From positions 10,478 through 74,477 of the forward strand of contig CAJUGI010000003.1 in the NCBI GenBank assembly GCA_910586065.1: DNA of 64,000 nucleotides. Reading direction: 5' to 3'. Within the stretch, counting starts at the first letter, position 1. Every line of letters begins with the position of its first letter. Below, one piece after another: positions 59,098 through 64,000 of the stretch. The stretch is from an uncultured Christensenella sp. GTDB taxonomy: Bacteria > Bacillota > Clostridia > Christensenellales > Borkfalkiaceae. Position numbers and translations under genes: made by a program. The notes beneath the pieces were generated by a model that saw nothing but the letters and a program-made list of their open reading frames with translations, was not told the origin of the DNA and searched no databases.

Positions 59098-59125
59098 GCG
59101 CCCCGCGGACTAAGCCGCGGGGCGC
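59098..59125 (+). terminator. glpK terminator
   Basis: GCGCCCCGCGG (59098-59108) pairs with CCGCGGGGCGC (59115-59125). The stem is GC-rich and an AAATTCTATTTTT tail follows. It lies between converging genes. Confidence 0.85.
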
Positions 59126-59130
59126 AAATT

Positions 59131-59286
59131 CTATTTTTCATGTTTTTCTTTTTCAGTGGCGTTTTTCTCTTTTTCCTCTTCGTCCCCGTTCAGCTTTTCA
59201 AGCATTTTTAAAACGTCGTCTTCGGAAAGTTCTTTTTTCGTAGGCGCAAGTTTGCCGTAAGCAAGTTTATCGTGGTGAATAGTCAT
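59131..59286 (-). CDS. Small acidic/charged protein coupled to the SIMPL-domain gene
   Basis: A 51-residue protein beginning MTIHHDKLAYGKLAPTKK and ending in a Glu/Lys-rich helix (DEEEKEKNATEKEKHEK). Its ATG overlaps the preceding stop as TGATG, so translation is coupled. A D-D-V-L-K-M-L pattern precedes the charged tail. I do not recognise a family. Confidence 0.6.
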   Translation of the reverse strand: MTIHHDKLAYGKLAPTKKELSEDDVLKMLEKLNGDEEEKEKNATEKEKHEK

Positions 59287-59933
59287 CAGTCAATCTCCCA
59301 AACAAAAGTTACGGCGTCGGTCAAATCGATATTTTCCGGCTCGATTTCTATATTAGCGCATCTTACGGCGCCGGAGTCCACCGCCGAATACACAGTAGGT
59401 GAATAAATGTCAAGTTCTACGCGGTTATAATCTATACTAATAAGTTGTCCTAACTTTACTTCCGAAGCCTTGCAAAGCGTTTCCGCCTTTTTCCTTGCTT
59501 CCGCGGCCGCGCTTTCAAGTAATTTTTCGGCAACCGCGTCCTTATTCTTTACGGTGAATTTAATTTTAAATTCAGGTTTCGCCGTGCACGAAGAGACCGA
59601 GCCCAGCACCGCGCCGAGTTTTTTCATATCCAAACCGAACTCGACTTTTAAAGAATGGCGGCAACAATAGCCGTCGAATTCCCGTGAATAACCGCCGCGC
59701 TTGTCGTTTACGCTTTTGTATTCGGCGTTAACGTTAAAATCGCAGGTCTTTAAGCCGTCCCTATTTACCCCCGCCTTTTCAAGACTTTTTCTCAACTCCT
59801 CCAGTTGCTTTTCCGCAAGATTCATTGTTTTGCCGTAATCGCAATCTTTGGCGGCAAGTTTCAAATTTATACTTATATAATCTGGTTTTACGCTTACTTT
59901 TCCTGTGCTCTTTACTGTAATGGTCCTGTTCAT
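59286..59933 (-). CDS. SIMPL domain (YggE/DUF541) protein
   Basis: A 215-residue SIMPL-domain protein (from ATG 59933, preceded by AAAGGAGCGG; the frame is open six codons further). TVKSTGKVSVKPDYISINL is the family N-terminus and LESAAAEARKKAETLCKA the conserved helix. YggE relatives reduce oxidative stress effects by unknown means; many are exported, but here no signal peptide is seen. It is followed by the coupled 51-residue gene. Confidence 0.88.
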   Translation of the reverse strand: MNRTITVKSTGKVSVKPDYISINLKLAAKDCDYGKTMNLAEKQLEELRKSLEKAGVNRDGLKTCDFNVNAEYKSVNDKRGGYSREFDGYCCRHSLKVEFGLDMKKLGAVLGSVSSCTAKPEFKIKFTVKNKDAVAEKLLESAAAEARKKAETLCKASEVKLGQLISIDYNRVELDIYSPTVYSAVDSGAVRCANIEIEPENIDLTDAVTFVWEID

Positions 59934-60060
59934 AACCGCTCCTTTATTCACGTACTTCCTTTATTATATCAAACAACAACGGCAAATTCAATAGTAATTT
60001 CAAATCGGCGCAACATTATCCGCTTTGCCTTGCCCGCTACCAAAATAATTCTCTTCCGCT

Positions 60061-61023
60061 TTAAGCGGCAAAAAAATCAATATTAACACATTTCAAAACA
60101 AGAAACATTACACTGCACGCCAAAAATATGAACCCAAGAATTTTGAATATAGACGGCAGTAATTTCTCTCTGAATGCAAACGACTTAATACCTTTGGATT
60201 TATTATAACGGTATTCCGAATCAAACATATTTGCCGGCAGTTTCTTCTCAATTTCGTTTAAAACAGCAAACTTCCCCTCGTTATTCCTGTCATAACTGTC
60301 AAGCGCACCCCGCCAGTTAGCCGCAAGAATTATTGTCACCAGCCCTACGCAAAAGAATATCATACTCAGCGCATACATGTTTTTCAGAGCAAACGAAGAA
60401 CCTATCAGCGCCACAAGCGCCGTACATATCGAGGTATAAACGTTGCTTGCCGCCTGCCGCCTCTCCATTAGTTTTTCCGACGTATCCACCATAATTTTAT
60501 ATTGCTGTATAAGGAGTGAATAATAATTGTTTCTCGTTTTATTGTCGATGTCGGAAACATCCTCTATAAGCAGTTCGTCGCCAATATTCCAGGACGACTG
60601 TTCAACAAGTTTCTTTTTACCTTGTTCTAAAGATACCGCTTTGGAACTGATTTCTTTTTCATTATAGCTGTAGTTGAATATATCTTTGAAAAAATGATTT
60701 TTCTTTTCGGGATTTTTTATTTGGTCAAGAATATCGGTCTGATTGTTAATATCTATTATAATAACTTTTTTATTGTTTTTTACCGCGTAATTGTATTCCC
60801 ATTGCAAATTGCGCGTATTCTTTTTCGCGGTCTCGAAATTGAAGAAATAGCAAACCGCATCTGCGGCTTTTATCTTTTCCCTCGCCTTGGTTTTCCATGT
60901 GCACCCGTATTTTAAATTAGGCACAAAATAAAAAACTTTTATTCCCTGCGTGCTTTCAAGCACGTTTATACTGTCTTGTATAGCTTTATAATCTTCAAAT
61001 TTATACATCACATATACATTCAT
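60061..61023 (-). CDS. TIR-like domain fused to a membrane domain (possible defence protein)
   Basis: A 320-residue protein. The first 110 residues look TIR-like of the DUF1863/ThsB kind: MNVYVMYKFED at the start, KAREKIKAADAVCYFF and LQWEYNYAVKNNKKVIIIDI, where W75-E76 aligns with the conserved Trp-Glu. A helical stretch then leads to three membrane segments (about 200-220, 224-242, 296-315) and WRGALDSYDRNNEGKF, like RipA/SLATT-type membrane proteins. Such sensor-pore combinations occur in antiphage systems. It is AT-richer than its neighbours. AAGGAAAAG precedes the ATG; rlmD ends 31 bases upstream. Confidence 0.7.
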   Translation of the reverse strand: MNVYVMYKFEDYKAIQDSINVLESTQGIKVFYFVPNLKYGCTWKTKAREKIKAADAVCYFFNFETAKKNTRNLQWEYNYAVKNNKKVIIIDINNQTDILDQIKNPEKKNHFFKDIFNYSYNEKEISSKAVSLEQGKKKLVEQSSWNIGDELLIEDVSDIDNKTRNNYYSLLIQQYKIMVDTSEKLMERRQAASNVYTSICTALVALIGSSFALKNMYALSMIFFCVGLVTIILAANWRGALDSYDRNNEGKFAVLNEIEKKLPANMFDSEYRYNKSKGIKSFAFREKLLPSIFKILGFIFLACSVMFLVLKCVNIDFFAA

Positions 61024-61054
61024 AATCTTTTCCTTAAAATATACGGTTCGTTTA

Positions 61055-62446
61055 TTATCTTAGTTCAAGCACAACCAACGTCTCCACGTGCTTAGTTTGG
61101 GGGAACATATCAAAGGGCGTTACCGACGTAATTTCATAGCGGCTGTCAAAGGGCGGTTCGGCTTTTAAAAGCCCCCCGTCGCTCTCTTTTAACGTTCCGC
61201 ACAAAATCCCCAAATCCCTGGCAAGCGTCGCCGGATTACACGAAATCAAAATCACCTTTTCCGCGCCGGAATTTTTAATAGCGTTCACAACGCTCCGTTC
61301 CATACCCTTGCGCGGCGGGTCGCATACAATCACTCTGCTCTTCCCTTCGGTTTTTTTTAAAACTTCGTAAAGTTTCTCTTCAACTTTGCCGCAGATATTA
61401 AACATTTTATCCTGCAAGCCGTTTGCCGCGGAAAGCTCGTCCGCACACCGCGAGGCCTCCGCAACTATTTCAATACCATAAGCCGCCGCGCACTTTTTGG
61501 CAAGCATAGCAGTAAGCAGTCCTCCTCCGCTATACAAATCCAGCGCAACCGCGTCCCGTGGCACGTTTTCAAGCACGGCGGAATAAAGCTTTTCGCGCAC
61601 GCCGTCGTTCACCTGCACAAAAGTATTGGCTCCCGCAGTGTATTCTATCCCGTTCGAAACCGCCTTAAAACTGCCTTCACCGCGGCATATATGCCACTCT
61701 TCCCCAAAAATCGCGTTCCCGTCCGAAGCGTTTATATTCAACAGAAACGTAAATTCTTTAAAATTCTTTTCAAGCTCTTTAATAAGATAACTTACGTCCG
61801 CCCGCTTTGCCGCGACAAGCGCAAAAATGAACTTCCCGTCCAGCTCGCGCACCACTATCCGCCGCAATACGCCCGTATGCATAATTTCGTTATACCCCGC
61901 AATATGTTGCGTTTTTGAATATTTAAGCACCGCCCTTATAACTTCCCGCACCCACTCCGACTGTAAAAGGCAATCCTCAACAGGTATAATTCGGTGACTT
62001 CTGGCGCCGTAAAAACCCAAAACCGTTTCGCCGTTTTCGTTTACGCCTATCGGCAGGGCAAGTTTATTGCGGTATCTGTATTCCTCTTCGCACGGCACCG
62101 TTATGCCGACGTTAAAATCTATTCCGCCGGTTTTTAAAAGCGAACGCGCAACAAGTTCTCTTTTAAATTCAAGCTGACGGCAATAATTCATATGCTGCAA
62201 ATCGCACCCGCCGCATTTATAAAACACGGGGCAAGGCGGATTAACCCGCTCATATGCCGCGTTTAACACTCGTTCAAGCTTTCCGTAAGCACATTTTTTG
62301 TCAACCTTTAAAACCTTGAACCGCACCCTTTCACCGACAAGACAAAAAGGCACAAACGCCGTTGTGCCCCCGCATTTTATTATTCCCTCGCCGCAGGTAC
62401 CCAGCCCCTCGACAAGTCCTTCATAAGTTTCGTTTTTCTGCAACAT
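61055..62446 (-). CDS. rlmD: 23S rRNA (uracil-5-)-methyltransferase RlmD family
   Basis: A 463-residue RNA m5U methyltransferase of the TrmA/RlmD family. It has an N-terminal TRAM domain (YEGLVEGLGTCGEGIIK), a CPVFYKCGGCDLQHM iron-sulfur motif, LDLYSGGGLLTAMLA for SAM binding, and VCDPPRKGM and LISCNPATLARDL with the catalytic Cys. Members methylate U747 or U1939 of 23S rRNA; which one is not decided here. It lies 6 bases after the frameshifted Cys-rich gene. Confidence 0.94.
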   Translation of the reverse strand: MLQKNETYEGLVEGLGTCGEGIIKCGGTTAFVPFCLVGERVRFKVLKVDKKCAYGKLERVLNAAYERVNPPCPVFYKCGGCDLQHMNYCRQLEFKRELVARSLLKTGGIDFNVGITVPCEEEYRYRNKLALPIGVNENGETVLGFYGARSHRIIPVEDCLLQSEWVREVIRAVLKYSKTQHIAGYNEIMHTGVLRRIVVRELDGKFIFALVAAKRADVSYLIKELEKNFKEFTFLLNINASDGNAIFGEEWHICRGEGSFKAVSNGIEYTAGANTFVQVNDGVREKLYSAVLENVPRDAVALDLYSGGGLLTAMLAKKCAAAYGIEIVAEASRCADELSAANGLQDKMFNICGKVEEKLYEVLKKTEGKSRVIVCDPPRKGMERSVVNAIKNSGAEKVILISCNPATLARDLGILCGTLKESDGGLLKAEPPFDSRYEITSVTPFDMFPQTKHVETLVVLELR

Positions 62447-62452
62447 AAAAAT

Positions 62453-62702
62453 TCAACAGCTTCCCAAGCCCTCGCAAATTCCCTGTGCGCAACACTCGCA
62501 CGTTCCGGCGCAACAGCACTCCTCGCCGAAAGCGACGCCCGTCTGCCGTTTTCTCTCGTTCCGTCCAAACTTTCCGAACACGCCCGCCTTGCGGAATTTC
62601 TCCGGCTCGTCAGGTACCCTTTTGTATTCTTCGTTTTCGGGTTCCAGCTTAATTGCCTTTTTCTATAAGTTCTTCCGCGGACAGATTTTCATCCTCTCCC
62701 AT
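62453..62702 (-). pseudogene. Small Cys-rich paralogue with a single-base frameshift
   Basis: From ATG 62702 a frame reads MGEDENLSAEELIEKGN and stops. The next frame continues AIKLEPENEEYKRVPDEPEKF, in this order, and ends with a Cys-rich tail (ECCCAGTCECCAQGICEGLGSC in two parts). Removing one A from a run of five near 62658 would join them into about 82 codons. The joined core LEPEN-Y and Cys tail match the partial gene at 63631-64000. It is either a new pseudogene, a sequencing slip or a frameshift-expressed gene. Confidence 0.6.
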
Positions 62703-62714
62703 ATACCGAAAAAC

Positions 62715-63050
62715 TCAATCTTTTATTTTCACAAACTTACTAAAATACACATCCGCCGCGCATCTTAAATCTTCCAATATTTTCCATATATCATCCGGCA
62801 GATTTTTAATCCGGTAACCGTCTGAAGAATCAAAATGATACGTAAGATGCAACACGGTTTGCAGTTGTATATCCACTATCTTCTGTTCCGTCCCGCGCGA
62901 AAAATCGCCGACTTCCGTCAAGGTTTTTATGCTGTTTACCAACTTATTATATTCTTTACGGCAAAACCTGTCCCTTTCGTGCAGATAAAACATAAAACTG
63001 CGGTCCGCGGCATAGTAATTTTTTTTAATAATATACAATGCGTCTTCCAA
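62715..63050 (-). CDS. Hypothetical protein, 111 residues
   Basis: A helical-looking cytosolic protein without a recognised domain. It begins MEDALYIIKKNYYAADRSF and contains several Tyr, Phe and charged residues in an amphipathic pattern (KYNKLVNSIKTL-like, here EYNKLVNSIKTL). It starts 4 bases after the membrane protein gene ends and precedes the Cys-rich paralogue by 12 bases, so all belong to one operon. Confidence 0.6.
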   Translation of the reverse strand: MEDALYIIKKNYYAADRSFMFYLHERDRFCRKEYNKLVNSIKTLTEVGDFSRGTEQKIVDIQLQTVLHLTYHFDSSDGYRIKNLPDDIWKILEDLRCAADVYFSKFVKIKD

Positions 63051-63054
63051 AAGC

Positions 63055-63618
63055 TCACCTTTTAATTTTATATACGAGTCTGTTTACCATTATCTGAACT
63101 TTAAAAATAAGATAGTCGTAAACAAAAAATATAACACTTCCCACAGTAAAAATCAAAAGAAATATGTATTTATTTACAAATTCGTAAATCTCCGCGGGCA
63201 AAAGCGAACCGCCTAACAATCCGTGGAACACAAGGTAATAACCTGCTATCAGCGTTGCGTCGAACCACAGCGCTTTTACAACGAGCGCAAGCCACTTGTT
63301 TATTTTAAATTTCAGTTGCAACATATTAGCTATGGGATGCAACCCGAAAAATATAATAAACGGCACCAGGTCCCAGAATTTTGCCGCCGCGCCCAGAACA
63401 ATAGTCAATATGCACGTTGCGGCGTAAGCAAGAAAGGCGCCCTTAAAAAACTGTTTCGAAAGCGGCAACATAATCGCAAGCACGGCAACAGAATACCCTG
63501 CCGCCGTCAAAGACCCTACTCCCGTCATAATTCCGAGGGGCAACACCGCAACCGCTATCGCGCAGGAAATGCCCGACAGCGCGATTTCAAATGATTTGGA
63601 ATTTTTATCTTTTCCCAT
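63055..63618 (-). CDS. Polytopic membrane protein, possible S-component-like
   Basis: A 187-residue protein with about five or six membrane segments. The N-terminal SGISCAIAVAVLPLGIMTGVGSL and GLHPIANMLQLKFKINKW resemble ECF S-component-like proteins of Clostridia, but no substrate clue is visible. It lies 12 bases after the Cys-rich J-type gene and shares its operon. Confidence 0.6.
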   Translation of the reverse strand: MGKDKNSKSFEIALSGISCAIAVAVLPLGIMTGVGSLTAAGYSVAVLAIMLPLSKQFFKGAFLAYAATCILTIVLGAAAKFWDLVPFIIFFGLHPIANMLQLKFKINKWLALVVKALWFDATLIAGYYLVFHGLLGGSLLPAEIYEFVNKYIFLLIFTVGSVIFFVYDYLIFKVQIMVNRLVYKIKR

Positions 63619-63630
63619 TTAACCGCCGGA

Positions 63631-64000
63631 TTAACGGCAACAGCCGGAGCATCCGTCGCACAGACAGGATATGCACATATACGTATAGCAACAATCCAGA
63701 CACGAAGCGCAGAAGTTTCCGCCCATCTGGTTGTCATCCCTTGCTCCGTTCATCTGCTGTCCCTGATACGCCGAATTATAACCGTTCGGGTTCGCGTTCT
63801 GTCTCTCGCCGCCGGCCGCGTCGTAATTTATTTTATCGTTTAACTTTTTATACGCTTCTTTATACTTCTGGTTTTCGGGTTCAAGCTGAATCGCTATTTC
63901 AAGCTGCTTCTTACTCTCGTTCATCCAGTTCTTGCGGTAAAAGACAACGCTCTGCAAATAGTGCCACTGTCCTCCGCGTTCGTTAAAACTGTCTAAAACA
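63631..64000 (-). CDS. C-terminal part of a DnaJ/TPR-like protein with Cys-rich tail (partial)
   Basis: The frame is open to the window edge, so the N-terminus lies beyond 64000. The visible part has a TPR-like helix pair (WHYLQSVVFYRKNW; AIQLEPENQKYKEAYKKL), a Gly/Asn/Gln-rich linker and a tail of ten Cys (CASCLDCCYTYMCISCLCD, then CSGCCR). Clostridia encode J-domain proteins with exactly this layout, so an N-terminal J domain is expected outside the window. The tail may bind metal. It leads the operon running to rlmD. Confidence 0.7.
   Translation of the reverse strand, partial: VLDSFNERGGQWHYLQSVVFYRKNWMNESKKQLEIAIQLEPENQKYKEAYKKLNDKINYDAAGGERQNANPNGYNSAYQGQQMNGARDDNQMGGNFCASCLDCCYTYMCISCLCDGCSGCCR

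Noticed and set aside
62380..62568. 62-codon open frame across the rlmD start
   Set aside because: It is the wrong frame of the Cys-rich paralogue region and overlaps rlmD; the frame with the LEPEN core and Cys tail is better supported.
1..64000. tRNA, rRNA or CRISPR
   Set aside because: I found no T-arm-like GGTTCGAATCC signatures, no rRNA-like sequence and no regularly spaced repeats.

Overview
This window is a stretch of bacterial chromosome at moderate GC. Gene order and content point to the Bacillota, most likely a spore-forming member of the Clostridia; an affiliation near Christensenellales is only an impression. The main pointers are the run yicC-gmk-rpoZ-priA-def-fmt-rsmB-rlmN-rpe, a spoVM-like microgene in its usual neighbourhood, rpmB/Asp23/DAK/recG, an FMN riboswitch before ribU, NrdR boxes before nrdDG, and strong TTGACA-17-TATAAT promoters. 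No rRNA, tRNA, CRISPR array or intact insertion sequence was seen.

Layout. 1-3.9 kb: the str genes rpsL, rpsG and fusA on the minus strand, with a duplicated fusA 3' end at the window edge and an unusually long, hairpin-rich rpsL-rpsG spacer. 3.9-8.2 kb: asp23, a DAK/FakA-type gene and recG (minus). 8.4-10 kb: rpmB (plus) and a leucine-rich-repeat lipoprotein (minus). 10-20.4 kb: one long minus-strand operon from yicC through gmk, rpoZ, priA, def, fmt, rsmB, an alpha/beta hydrolase, rlmN, rpe and spoVM to a dipeptidase. 20.5-26.6 kb: a nitrilase-like protein, a zinc metallopeptidase lipoprotein, CorA behind a probable leader-peptide attenuator, a lipase-like protein and an M23 peptidase. 26.6-29.3 kb: an AT-rich region with a strongly promoted 30-residue peptide, then a MocR regulator divergent from an ECF S component. 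29.4-35.5 kb: icd, then tsaE-tsaB-rimI-hydrolase-MurF-like-ddl. 35.6-41.7 kb: an HtrA-like lipoprotein, ribU, DUF4279, glyA and an NSS transporter. 41.7-51.3 kb: a very large RND transporter, rex, a ROK kinase, dut, nrdG and nrdD. 51.7-57.5 kb: an accessory-looking segment with an XRE regulator, a small CxxC protein, an HNH protein, an SPFH/ribbon-helix-helix operon and an ATP-grasp ligase. 57.6-64 kb: glpK, a SIMPL-domain protein, a TIR-like membrane protein, rlmD and a small operon of membrane and cysteine-rich proteins.

How the parts work together. Most genes serve translation, replication restart, wall synthesis and nucleotide supply. The accessory signal lies in the 22.8 kb corA leader, the 26.9 kb peptide locus, the 52-57 kb block and the TIR-like gene at 60-61 kb. 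A recurring feature is a promoter whose predicted transcription start falls on or within a few bases of the start codon (LRR lipoprotein, icd, tsaE, HNH, glpK). This suggests that leaderless mRNAs are routine in this organism.
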